Shown piece by piece: positions 51,203 to 61,720 of a DNA stretch of 64,000 nt (within the stretch, counting starts at the first letter, position 1; each line of letters opens with the position of its first letter). Location of the stretch: contig NC_044029.1 of the NCBI RefSeq assembly GCF_900496995.4, forward strand, positions 14,384,001-14,448,000, in the 5' to 3' direction. The translations under genes were made by a program, and so were the position numbers. Under the pieces are notes generated by a model. That model did no database searches and had not been told where the DNA came from. It saw only the letters and a list, made by a program, of their open reading frames with translations. The stretch comes from Aquila chrysaetos chrysaetos (lineage: Eukaryota > Chordata > Aves > Accipitriformes > Accipitridae).

Positions 51203-52282
51203 CTTCTCTACAAGGATGGCCTGACAGTAATGCCGAACATGTTTATGTGGGGGATGTGTGTTTCCTCTTTGGACTGTGCTGATATGACCCACTCTCTGAC
51301 CTGGAAGATGCTGGCATTACTGTGGCAGCAGCCCATTCAACTGCTGAAATGAATGAAGTGCTATGCTTTAATCCATAATGACATATCTTGATCACTAAAA
51401 AGGAGACTCAGAGGCCTTCAAAGTGGTAGCTCCCAGGTAGCTGACTGGCATGTGGATGGACCATGCAATAAGCATGTCACTGGACTGTCAGACCTCTATC
51501 ACACACAACTTGAGAACAGTCCAGCAAATATCAACACTGACCACTTCAGACAGTAAAGGAACATAAATAGGGATTGCTAAGTTTCTGTTCCTTACAGTAT
51601 TTCTGACTCATGGCAATAAGCTATTTCTGATGCACATCCTGGTATTTAAGCCCACATATTTTCAAGGACTTTTGAAAAGAATTCTTGCTTTTCCATTCCT
51701 TTCATACTTTTGACCCTTACTTTTATTTTAACAATATTCTAGCTGGTGATGCCAGAAGAAGTGAAGATTGGAAAGAAAAATATATGTCATTACTCAGCAG
51801 TCTCATTGCTCAATGAGGCTGCATTCTCCATAACCCGCATTCAGTGCTTTGCTCGCTGAAACACCAGTGTGCAGATTGCATAGCCCAGAACCCATGTTGC
51901 ATTATAGGATCTGTGTCGGGGGTATTGGAAAAGAAGACCTCATGTGACAGTCACTGGACAGGGCATGGTGGCTTAGCACTTCCATTTGTGGAGCAAAATT
52001 TATTAAACAGAGAGTATATATATACATGGGCTCATTCACCTGGTTTTCTTGCCATCCTATCTGCCAGTGTCTAGAGGCAACAGAAGGACCAAGGTTTCAT
52101 GGTTTTACTGGTGACAAAGGACCCCTGTGTGAATTTTGTTGTTGGGCTGCTGAGACAAGAGTCACTTGGCACTCTGCACTAGTTCATGGGTCAGGAATGG
52201 TGAGGGACAAAAATGGAGCATGTGAGAGAAGACTGCCCCAGTAAACTGAGTAGCCTTGGACAGATGTTGTGCATAAGCTCAC
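51203..52282. other. Non-coding stretch
   Basis: Open frames at 51844-52074 and 52026-52244 (plus) show no domain. No repeat recognised. Confidence 0.45.
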
Positions 52283-52444
52283 CTGGGGTTCAGAATCTAG
52301 ACACCTCTTCACCAAAGCACACTGAGAGGCTTCCTCTGGAGAGCAGGGCCTACACAAAATGTACTGACAAAGGCATTTCTCACAGAATTTGTCTGTGGGT
52401 GCCACCTTGACTATAAAGCTAGAGCATAAAGACACCCTCCCCAT
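52283..52444 (-). other. Candidate first coding exon, cysteine-rich
   Basis: On the minus strand an ATG with A at -3 and G at +4 opens a 54-codon frame that ends exactly at a strong donor (CCCAG followed by gtgagc, intron from 52282). The peptide begins MGRVSLCSS and contains FCEKCLCQYILCRPC, a CxxCxCx4CxxC arrangement such as metal-binding or disulfide-rich segments have, and later QCALVKRCLDSEPQ. It leaves at phase 0. An internal acceptor (CCCTGCTCTCCAG) would give a shorter exon. I do not recognise the protein, and its phase does not fit directly behind the candidate exons at 53961-55099. Confidence 0.2.
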
Positions 52445-52459
52445 CCTCCTCTCTATAAT

Positions 52460-52590
52460 AATCTAATAGCGTGAGCCTTCGGCCTGGAGGTGTAGGAAAT
52501 CTGGATTCAGGCCATCTTCATCTTAAGGACATGCAGATTCAGATCTCCCACTAGAGTGCCTTAATCCTCAGCTGTGGGGAAGCATAGGGA
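52460..52590. repeat. Ancient SINE/MIR-like amniote repeat piece
   Basis: GATTCAGATCTCCCACTAGA followed by GTGCCTTAATCCTCAGCT resembles the antisense of the old tRNA-SINE-like repeat 'gatttgaacccaggtctccca...gagtgccctaaccactgggct'. GCCTGGAGGTGTAGGAAATC upstream is similar to its other arm. The match is from memory of the motif only. Confidence 0.35.
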
Positions 52591-53139
52591 AGTGATCTTA
52601 GTCCATTTTGTCAAAGTAGATGCAAAAAAACCCAGCCAAGATTCACTAGGCCAGAAAAAGAGGGGGATCTGGGCAATTTCCTGAAGGAGGGGAGTCCTGT
52701 ACTCCTGATCTTTACTTTCAGAGAACTGTTCCTGGATATTATATCAAGAAGTCACTGGATGAAATGAACTGAATTGAAAAAAACCCAAAACAAACCCTTT
52801 TCAGGGGCCTAAGTCTTTTTGGATCTAACCATAGGTCCTTTCATTGCTAACTTGTATGGTGCTATATCGCTTTGATGACCCTGTTGTGAATTCCCTTCCT
52901 TTTACTGTAGCAAGCATGGTGGCCTGTTACTATAACTTTCCTTCTGAGAACAATGACATGACTGTAAGCCGCGCATGTACATGCAGAATGCATGGCACAC
53001 ATTTTAACCTCACTTCCCAGAGCAGAGGTATTATTCTTACTTTGGCTCGCTTAGTAAGTTCGCTAACAGGCGGGAGAAGAATAATGGAATCCTGGAGATC
53101 TGGCTCATGAGATACAGCTGTGTGCCGTGAGTAAAGCCC
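52591..53139. other. Non-coding stretch
   Basis: No gene or named repeat. The left part of the 174-codon minus frame (53037-53561) enters here. Confidence 0.45.
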
Positions 53140-53290
53140 CCTTTGGAGATATCATTTGGGGCCAATTTCTTTATTTTGTAGTCAGGCAAAGCTCCCATTG
53201 ACGTCAATGGGAATTTTCCTTCCATAAAAAATGGGGACTCAGGTTTGGCCCTGATTTTTTTGTCAGCTTGGGCCACTTCAGATAGTGCCA
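53140..53290. repeat. Ancient amniote repeat (CCCATTGACTTCAATGGGA family)
   Basis: GTCAGGCAAAGCTCCCATTG, ACGTCAATGGGAATTTTCC and CTCAGGTTTGGCCCTGA correspond in order to the common bird/turtle repeat 'aggcaaaactcccattgacttcaatgggagttttgcc...aggatttggccc'. It underlies the right half of the 174-codon minus frame at 53037-53561, the longest in the window, which I therefore do not accept as a gene. Confidence 0.5.
53193..53212. promoter_or_regulatory. 20-bp perfect palindrome with full CRE core
   Basis: TCCCATTGACGTCAATGGGA is its own reverse complement. Its centre is TGACGTCA (53199-53206), the consensus CREB/ATF site, flanked by ATTG/CAAT boxes. The parent repeat usually has TGACTTCA here, so a single T-to-G change completes both the palindrome and the CRE. 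It lies about 1 kb downstream of the candidate minus-strand exons. Confidence 0.5.
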
Positions 53291-53960
53291 GTATTCTCAA
53301 CGCCCACTGGTGGGCAGAAAGCTTTTGTAATGTACTTAAGATATCCTCAGGTTGGCATAAAAAGGTAAAAATGAGGAAAAACAACACATCGACCAGCCTT
53401 TTTTCAGTATTCCCAAACGTAACTTGTATGAATAGTTGGACCCCTTCAGATAGCAGGTATTTTGAATTTAATCTTTCAAAAATGCTTTTCAAATCAGACA
53501 TCTGGTAATAGCTTGTAAATAGAAGTGTTAATAAAAATGCATCGTATACAGGGATATTCACAATGTGAACCGCTTACTCCACCCCAAGCTTAGGAAAAGT
53601 AAATGTTATCCATTTTCACATAATTTTTTAGCCAAAGTCTTTTAAGCATATAACTTTACAGTTTTCATAAAAAGGGCATAAAAATGAAAAATGTGTTTTG
53701 CAATGAATCTGCCACTGATATGAGTGTTCAATTAAATGGACCGTGCAAGAAAAGAGGAAAGATTTGCTACTGGGATATTGCCAATGGTATCCTTTGACAC
53801 TTCTATGGTCTCATGTGTTCCTGATCAAGCAGCACAGAGCACTGGAAAATCCCAAACCAATAAGCTTGAAACCAGAGCAGTCTGCATGCATTTGATATGC
53901 AGTCAGAAGAGGCTGATTTGAAATGATTGGCACTGAACTATGGCCTTTCTATTAACTTAC

Positions 53961-54034
53961 CTTAAAACATTTTTGCCCTTTTGTTGACACAGAACTTCAC
54001 CAACTCTATTTATACCCTGCAAAACTGCATGTTT
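53961..54034 (-). other. Candidate exon D' (possible alternative to 54210-54343)
   Basis: On the minus strand an acceptor (CTTTGAATCTGTTGTCTGAG then CAG) is followed by 74 bases ending in TTTTAAG and a strong donor gtaagt. The only open frame enters at phase 0 and reads KHAVLQGINRVGEVLCQQKG, then KNVL, leaving after two bases of a codon. Entry and exit phases equal those of the segment at 54210-54343, so the two could replace each other but cannot be joined in series. A second acceptor 18 bases in would keep the frame. No known protein recognised. Confidence 0.2.
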
Positions 54035-54209
54035 CTGCTCAGACAACAGATTCAAAGTGTGTTTTTACTAGTGGCAGCCATTTGGAATTCTTTCCTACCA
54101 CACCGTATCCCATTTCACTTTAAATCTTCTCTTCTGGACACATAGAAGATTCATACTTTTGTAAAATCTAGTTACCAAATCTGGTAATTTATCATTGACA
54201 TTACCTTAC
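54035..54209. other. Putative intron between candidate exons
   Basis: AT-rich 175-bp gap on the minus strand between the candidate exons C and D'. The start of the intron behind exon C (GG followed by gtaagg) lies at its right edge. Nothing else is seen. Confidence 0.3.
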
Positions 54210-54343
54210 CCAGTGAAATATGTAACTGGTTTTAGTCCAGTTCTTAAATTTGTGTATTTTGTTCCCATCACAGAAATTTCAGTGTTCCTGATGCAATTCG
54301 GTATGGTTCCCACTGTAAGATCCAGTTTGCCATGCATGCTGTA
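54210..54343 (-). other. Candidate coding exon C of an unrecognised minus-strand gene
   Basis: On the minus strand the acceptor is excellent (CACTCTTGTCTCTGCACCTG then CAG) and the donor good (CTGG followed by gtaagg). The 134-bp segment enters at phase 0, matching the exit of the exon at 54658-54809. It reads YSMHGKLDLTVGTIPNC, then IRNTEISVMGTKYTNLRTG and LKPVTYFTG, with a stop right after the donor. It is mixed polar and beta-like, with no signal peptide or membrane helix. The family is unknown to me. The frame is also open for some distance upstream of the acceptor, so openness alone is weak evidence. The in-phase splice sites carry the argument. Confidence 0.28.
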
Positions 54344-54657
54344 CTGCAGGTGCAGAGACAAGAGTGTCAACTCTGCTGTCTTGTCCTTTCTCTCCAGCTC
54401 CAACCCTTTATTCTGTGACCCCAGGATGCCTGTCCTTCTGTGCACCTGGTTTGAGGATAGATGAACACAAGTGCTGGCAGTTGATCCATCTTGGCCATCG
54501 TTTAAACCCTTAGTAGCTGATGGATGCCAAGACTGTCATGGGTCATAGAATTGCCTCCCACCTTTGTGGTGCAGGTTTCTAGGAGTGAGGAAGGGAAGTT
54601 CCAGGGAAGAAAAGACAGGATATCTTCTGGTGCCAGAAAGCCTGCCTGCAACCTCAC

Positions 54658-54809
54658 CTGGGAACCAATGTTGGGTTCCCATGACTTCTCTACCTGTGAT
54701 CTTTTGGTTTTGGTGCAATCTCGTGAGCACCAGATACTGAGAGCGCCATTGGTTTGGGGAGACAACTCCTCTGCTGTTCCCTCATTGGGACAGCAAGCGC
54801 TCATTCTGA
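54658..54809 (-). other. Candidate coding exon B of an unrecognised minus-strand gene
   Basis: The acceptor is TTTCCTTTTATTTCATCAG and the donor TTCCCAG followed by gtgagg, both close to consensus. The 152-bp segment enters with two bases that complete the codon left open by the exon at 55031-55099, making Val, and leaves at phase 0. It reads RMSACCPNEGTAEELSPQTN, then GALSIWCSRDCTKTK and RSQVEKSWEPNIGSQ, a polar, probably unstructured stretch with four cysteines. Introns on either side would be 221 and 314 bp. The same frame stays open beyond the donor to 54502, and a 125-codon frame runs opposite on the plus strand, so chance remains possible. Confidence 0.28.
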
Positions 54810-55030
54810 CTGATGAAATAAAAGGAAACCCCATGAAAAGGGTGCATAAATGTTTCCATCTACTCTGTCACACACTCATACATGCAGAAAGATGCATTTA
54901 GAGCATAGTAGGAGCTCTTAACAAAGAAAGTGTGAAAAACAGAATGTCACAGAGACAAATTTTCCTTGTAAAGCTAAAAAGCAGAAGCGCATCATGAATA
55001 TATTTGCATTCTTGCCACTCACTGGCTTAC

Positions 55031-55099
55031 CTTCCATAAAGCTGAGGTCTTCCTTTTCCAGTGCTGCAAATCTGGCACCACTCATAATGCTTAAATTCT
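55031..55099 (-). other. Candidate coding exon A of an unrecognised minus-strand gene
   Basis: A very strong acceptor (TTCTTTTTCTCTCTTTCTTA then TTTTTCTTTAAG) precedes a 69-bp segment that ends in TATGGAAG and a donor gtaagc. The frame that fits the next exon reads NLSIMSGARFAALEKEDL then SFME and leaves after one base. The length is a multiple of three. It could be internal, or translation could start at its own ATG (MSGARFAAL). A 48-bp segment at 58946-58993 has matching phase and could lie upstream. Not recognised as any family. Confidence 0.28.
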
Positions 55100-58000
55100 C
55101 TTAAAGAAAAATAAGAAAGAGAGAAAAAGAATTATTTTGTTGTGGCCAAGGAATGTGCAAACTACTGGAAGAAGAATTTTTTAACTGCTTAACACAACAT
55201 AACAGAGAGGTTATGCCAGTCTTCAGGATAAAAAAAAACCTCATGAGGAATTCTGCTTCTTACTTGCTCTCTCATGTAATTGCATTCTCATCTGTGCAGA
55301 TGCCATTTAGTTCTAAGTATAAAACTACTATCAGATTTATTTTTCATATGCAAGAAATCCTATTTCCATCAGTTCAAGATTCATCTGCTATGACTGATTT
55401 TGTTTTCTTGTGCATGAGGAAAGATACATAGCTCATTTGTCAAACAAATGACATGTAAAGGACCTGACACTACTCTTCCAAACACATCCAATTCAGATAT
55501 ATCTTGGTCTTTGTTGGTGAAGAACGCAGTTGTTCAAGCTCTGGCTCTCTTCATGGCAACTCACTCAATTTCCATCTTTGGCTGCATTGACCACTGCATC
55601 CCCAGCTGGCACATTGACTCCCTGCCCTGCATACAGACAGTTGATTCCCACAGTAGAGAAAATGGGACAGATCTCAATCTCAGAGACAAGTGCCATGGCA
55701 GACCTTGTGATTGCTAAACGTGTTTCCTCCTCAGAACAGGACAACCTTGTCCATGCTCCTCCTGGGAAAAGTCTCTGCCCTGCGCTAACCTCTGTATCAT
55801 TATCATAGTGGGAGAGTATTAATTGTCTCATGTCAAAACTGGGAAGTATTCTAACAATTACATTTAACAGATGATCCTGGGAAAATGTTCACACTGATGT
55901 CCTGACTGTAACCTTTTTACTAGCATAAACATAGTCCAAAATATCTAAAATCCACCCCATTAAACCTGGAACACTAAGGAGTAAGCTTGAATTAGTTTGC
56001 ATGGGAAGCACACATTTTAGTGTGTTATGAGTTCTCATTGGTCTTTCTGACTTAAATTGAAGTCTCACTGAATATTGCCATTTAATGGTAATTTGGGAAC
56101 AGAGGAAGAATGCTGAAGATAAGTAAGCACACCATTAAGAAATAAACTCAAGCCTTTGAAAATGTCGAATAAACCTATCTATGTAACTTTTAAAACAAAT
56201 GATGGACATCTGTCTAGACTGCTGAAATAACATTATCCTTCCATTTTTTTCCATAACATTATTCCCTTGTCTAACCAGGAATAATTCAGTGCAGCTGAAA
56301 TTCAGGAGCTGAAATGAAATGCAACTGGGACTAATCCCAGTAAAGTTACTTGCCTCATGCCAGCCAATGACTTCAGTACAATGAGTCATTTTAATTGCAT
56401 CATGAGTGTCCAAAACACCTTCTTTTTCATTGACCTCTTGGAAAAGTGAAGGCTTCTAGTTGGGATAAGTCCTTTTCATTTCTTTCTTTGTTACAGTGTG
56501 TGTATGTTTGTCTATGAGATGTATGGAGGACTACAAATAACTGAATCATCCAACTCCAGACAAAATTAACAGTGGTGTTCAGAACAAAGCAAGATGACTG
56601 GCAAACATACAACCCTTTATAATTCCCTTTCAGTCTAAGTGGGAAAATAAACAGAGATGTCATTAAAATCTAAAAGAAAAACTAGTTATGTTTTGCATAT
56701 TGCTACATGGACACCTTCAGAAATGAAAACTTGGCATTCTCACATTTGTTGAAGCAAAGAGAAAATACAAATCTGTACTTGCAACTGTATTATTTTTTCC
56801 TTAATTATTTCAGACCTTTCATCTATTGTATCATGAACTTCTTTACAGAGAAAAACAAACAATCCAATAATATAATTTGTGCAATTTCATGGCTCTAATT
56901 TCCTTTCTTGTGAAGTGGTCAAAAAGAGTGTGTTTTTTCTATTTTGGTTACAGAGCATTTTGGCAAAAACTTAATTTTGGAATAATTTCCTTGACATTAG
57001 ACTTACCAGCGCAAAGGAGAATGAAGGAGAAAGAGGAATTTCCACCTGGAATCTTTCCATTTGGTGCTACCACTTATTCTGTGACAATCAGCAGCTATTC
57101 AAAACCTTCCTCAGATATAAGCAGTGAATGATATTTGCATGTTAATACATATTTTATTTGATTTCATTTTGTTTATTACAAATAGTGTGGTTTGTTTACA
57201 TGCAAGTTTGAGGTAACAGTTCACAGTGATTTTAAGAAATGTTGTTTGATAAATAATCTAAAACTCTTCCTAATCTGCATGAGACCTAGGCTTTAGGAAA
57301 TGAAAAGAACTTGAGGAGGTCACCTATTCTGAAGAAGATCTTTGCAGGCTCAGGGCAAAAGTGTTCCTGGAATTCCTTCTCAGCAGAAGATAATGTTTCA
57401 GGGAATCATCACTGGGGAAAAGCCATGCATGGTACGTTGATACGCAAAATTCCTGCACAATACCTCTGCATCCCATTAAATCCCAAATTAGCCCAGTATA
57501 ATTTGTGCGATGTACAGGCTTGAGTAAGCCTCTGCGCAGTTAAAATAGATTTATAGAGCAGTGTTTTCTTTACTTGTCAGGAGAGTTGTTGAAGAAAGTA
57601 CCCCATAATAGCAGGAAGTGGGAATAAAGTGGGAATGTGATTGCATGTAAGGATAGAAACCCCTAGTAAACACTGTACTCTGAGACTGAAAGACTACGGT
57701 CCTGTTATTAAGCCCATTAAAGTTAACAGGAGCAGTTCTGACCACGAGAATGAGTGTGATTCACATATGGACTTGGGCTCCGTGAACAAGTTTGCATAAA
57801 ACAAGAGCAAACCTGAAACCTTGCGAAAAAAACTTGAACTGAACCAAGCCTTTTCCTGAGGGTTGGAAAAAATTTGATTAATTGTTTAATTTTCACATTC
57901 CTCATCTTTTCCATTTTCAGCTGGGAGAAAAAGTGGACAAGAGAGTATTCTGTGGTATTTTTACTGGCCTGACTGAAGCTGAAGAGGTATTAGAGGTAAT

Positions 58001-59004
58001 CTCATGAGAAAGTTTGACCTTGCAAGATTTCCGATTGATTTCCAGAGCCAAAAGATTCAGATACATTTGGATAGACTTTGAACAAACATCCAAACTTCTG
58101 CATGCTTGTCTGAACTGAAGATCCAAATGTTTTGATACACTCTCCTTCCTCTCCTTGATGAATGCACATGTATATTGTGTGCGTATTTACATGTGTTATT
58201 TGCGAAACTTGGGAAAATACGTGTACATTTAGGCTCTTGTCAGAGAGGTTTCTGGGCTGAAGTGCTAATTCATTACTGGAAATAAAAGTTGATATAAAAC
58301 ATAAGTGCTAAGTACTCCAGAAAGTACATTATGAAAAATAGTTGAGCTATATGCAGTCTTCAGTCTCATTAGGAAGTGAGAAAGAGATGGCATGGAAAAA
58401 ATTAACTTGTCAACATAGCCATATATAATTTTCAAAGAGCACAATGTGAACACAAGATGTTGCACTGACCATTCAAATAAATCAGAAAGCTGTGAATTGT
58501 TTCAGAGATTTATTGATTTAATTACCGATCATAACACAATGTGTTTGTTCTAAAGTAATCCCATAAAAAAGGAAAAACATGATGTATTTATGCAGCTCTT
58601 GGACAGAAAAGCAGATCCTTTGAAACCGGTGAGTTATGGACTGCATGTAAATCACGCATTTACTATGCAAAGCTTTTAAAGTTTCTGTAGAGAAGAGCAG
58701 CATCAACAGGGCATGTTAAATGTTAGAGATTCCAATGGAGATCTTTTTGACCTCAGAGTAGCTGAAGATTTCTCTATGATTTTAGTCATCACAGAAACCT
58801 GAAACAGCAAAGGAGCACACTGACCAGGAAGATGATTTAGCATGGGAAAATCATTGGCTCTTTTCAGCTTTGCACACAGACAGCACCTGAAAATAACTAC
58901 CCTGCAAAACTCGTACTGAGGCGGAGGGAGCCTGAAGAAAATTACCTGATGCTCCTATCTGAATATTTGCCAGCATTTCAATATTTAAACACCCTGATCA
59001 GAAA
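55100..59004. other. Non-coding stretch with one weak upstream-exon candidate
   Basis: Mostly AT-rich sequence. On the minus strand 58946-58993 has a good acceptor (CGAGTTTTTCTGATCAG), a fair donor (CATCAG followed by gtaatt) and an open frame containing an ATG (IEMLANIQIGAS) whose exit phase would join the exon at 55031. A second possible donor (GCGCTG followed by gtaagt, intron from 57004) lacks a clean acceptor. No named repeat. Confidence 0.35.
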
Positions 59005-59110
59005 AACTCGTTAGAGTTAAGCACAAGCTAAAGTCTCCTGAGGCAGTTCACATGCTGAAGGTTATGCATGTGCTTAAGTAAGTGCTGCCCTGGGGCAGGT
59101 CTGTGCAGAT
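59005..59110. repeat. Ancient amniote repeat ('gcatgtgcttaagt' family)
   Basis: GAGTTAAGCACAAGCTAAAG and then GTTATGCATGTGCTTAAGTA with GCCCTGGGGCAGG follow the old bird/turtle repeat 'ttaagcacatgcttaaagt...gttaagcatgtgcttaagtgct...tgaatcggggc'. Strongly decayed. Confidence 0.4.
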
Positions 59111-60924
59111 ATGGAAGCCAGTATACTGGAGCAGTACTGGGAAACAGGAGCAAACCAACAGACATATAATTATGGATAAGGAGCAAAAGAAGCAAATAGC
59201 CACAACATAGTGGAAGAGAAGTCACAATGATTAAATTCACTGTCTTATGATGGATCCCTTTGTCTAAGGCAGATTTTCCTCCTCAGGACATGCTGCTGAA
59301 AAACCTTGGTTCAGTTATGTAAAGAACCCACAAGGCACATGAGAGGTCTTTTTGCCGTAACAGCACAACACAATTTATACATATATTTAAACAATAATTG
59401 TAATCCAGAAATTTCAAAGGTTTTGATTTTCAGGGACTTGGTTCATCCAGAATGGGACCAGAGTAAGCTGTGTGTGCTTACTGTGAGCAGTCAGGGTACA
59501 AGGCCCAGTGAAATGAGAAGTGAAGTGAGTGAATTAAACTTAGCGTTTTAGACTAAAAAGTATCACCTCCTGTAAAGGATGGGGAACAAACTTACCAAAG
59601 CCACAAAGATTCCTGTCTACCTGACTTTTGGTCCATGTTCTACATGCAGGGAGATGAAATTAAACATAAATGAATGTGATTTCTTTGGGACAAAATGTAA
59701 TTTTCCAGGCTGTCCACTGGAAAAATTAACCTCTAAACTAAATCTCTGGGATTTAATTCAGGCCTGATTTTTATTGGTCCTTAAGGAATAAAAGTTAGTA
59801 ACATCTAAAATAGTGTAACCTACATCTCCCTCAGAGCTGGAATAAACAGAAATTTTAATGATCTATAAAGTTTTATGAGTGACTGAACTTTAGTCAGCAG
59901 TGTTTCAGTGGGATTTCTAGAAACATCAAAAGAATAAAAAATCCAAATATAACACCATTCCACTTTGGTGGCTAAGAGTTAATAAAGTTAAAACCTCTTC
60001 CATACTCTGTCATTTAACTCCATATCATAACTCTCGTTACACTAAGGTTCATTGCCAAGAATTCAAAGTAGTAGAAGCAGCAAATGAAAAATGGCCAGAA
60101 AGACCACAGTTTTGTTAGGCAAAACAGTTCAGGTACAAGATTTTGGCTGCTGTGAAAGAAGGGGAGGTGGCCAAAACTACTTGAGTATAACAGCCTCCCC
60201 ATATTCTGCAATTATATAACAATGAGTCTAGTCATTAATATCCATTAGCTGTCTCAAAGTCCTGAGCAATCCAGTGCTATAACCCCTCCCGGACTGCATC
60301 AAGCCAACAGCCTAAAGAGGTTCCCAAGACCTAAGCAAGCAGAATAATAATGATAGCTGGGAATAAACACCTTTGTTCAGTAAAATTAATCACTGCAATG
60401 CTAGAGTCTGTGACCAGGTCATTACCTTAAAGGCAGGTCCTGATTGTGGCAGCTGAGCAACCTTAACGGAAACCTCATATGCAGAGGACATGAAGCAGCT
60501 CTTTCGTAACATGTAACTAGGCCAAGGGAGCAAGACCTTATGAGTGACAAGGTGAGCTGGAACTGGCCACCATGTCGCTAGTGTAAGCAGGAATACTACG
60601 ATGGCTATAGGCTACTGCCAGTATCTTGGGGTGACATTCACTGACCGGCAGAAGGAGAAATGAGAAGAGAAAGAGGATAACTGTGTAAGGCAGAGAAAGC
60701 AGATGAAGAAGCAGGGCAAGCTGAGACTAACACAGCACTGCCCCAGAAACTGAGCTTCCCTTGCTGGGAAGAGATGCAGTTATACGGAAAGCCTTGCTCT
60801 GTAGTTGGGCGTAGGCAGTGCTAACCACCCACAGCCTCTGCTGCAGCCATTAGTAGTCTTGAGGTCTCCAAGATGTACCTGCAGAGCTGGGGGGAGGAAG
60901 TTGTTTATTTTCTATAAGGTACCT
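59111..60924. other. Non-coding stretch
   Basis: No gene supported. The 62-codon plus frame at 59579-59767 shows no domain and no splice partner. No repeat named. Confidence 0.5.
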
Positions 60925-61010
60925 AACTTGCTACAGATTTCCGTGGGACGTTAGGCATCTAAACATTAAGTTAGGCACCTAATACCTTGCATGGACTTGG
61001 CCCCCTAACC
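60925..61010. repeat. Ancient amniote repeat ('ttaggcacctaa' family)
   Basis: GTTAGGCATCTAAACATTAA and GTTAGGCACCTAATACCTTG, followed by ACTTGGCCCC, carry the doubled TTAGGC-CTAA motif of a widespread old repeat in birds, turtles and crocodilians. Confidence 0.4.
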
Positions 61011-61479
61011 TTACAAACATAAGGTGATTTGGATTCCTTAGTAACAATTCCAAAGAGAGATTTCTCACAGTCACTACTGCCACTTCTATAAGGAGCAAGG
61101 GTTCCCGTGTAGTGTCCAGGTCAGAGGCAGATAGCAAAGGATACAATTCCTGTCCATGTCAGTCACAGTGGTTGAACTCAGTGGGAGTAAGATGAAAGGA
61201 TAAGTCAAGTATAAAGTGAACAGGGCTTAGCAGTTGTGCTGAAATCACAGCTTTGCATGTGCTTGGCCAGTGCAGGAGGGGAGTTACGGAATTTATTTCT
61301 CTGTCCCCAGACAGAGAAGCCTGCAGGGGAGGTTAAATTAAGAATTCTCCATAGTAGTTTTCCTTATGCATAGGGGACAGGCAGATGAAAGCATAGAGGT
61401 GGCTGAGGAAGAAGCAGACATGGTGATCAAGGCTGTCATCTTTGTCAGATCACAGGCAGGAGCTGACAGTTTGATAGGC

Positions 61480-61720
61480 CAATATATTTGACATATAGGG
61501 TGAGGCTAAATGTGAAAGATCTTAAAGGCAAAGATAAGATGCTTGTGTTCGACAATGCGAAGCCACTGGAAGGACACAAGGAGAGTGGTGATGCAGCCAA
61601 AGCAACGAGCCAGGAACATGGTTCTAATAGTGGAATGGAAGTGAAGGCAGCAGTAGTGCTGGAACATTGCTGGAGACCAGATTATTACAGGCAAAGTGCA
61701 AAATGACAGCATCCTGCTAT
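61480..61720 (-). mobile_element. Antisense LINE reverse-transcriptase C-terminus (L2/CR1-like)
   Basis: The minus strand reads TIRTMFLARCFGCITTLLVS, then FQWLRIVEHKHLIFAFK. This matches the pattern 'AAARLVFLARRFDHVTPLF.SLHWLPL..RI.HKLLVFTFKAL' that closes the reverse-transcriptase region of L2-like LINEs. Here HWLP has become QWLR. The block around it up to about 62000 probably belongs to the same old insertion, but I cannot align it with confidence. Confidence 0.6.

Noticed and set aside
53037..53561. 174-codon minus frame, the longest in the window
   Set aside because: About half of it translates an ancient repeat (the CCCATTGACGTCAATGGG copy), it shows no domain, and the rest is AT-rich.
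57005..57076. Minus-strand exon candidate with donor GCGCTG-gtaagt
   Set aside because: The acceptor is poor, and the frame that would join the exon at 55031 starts with a stop codon.
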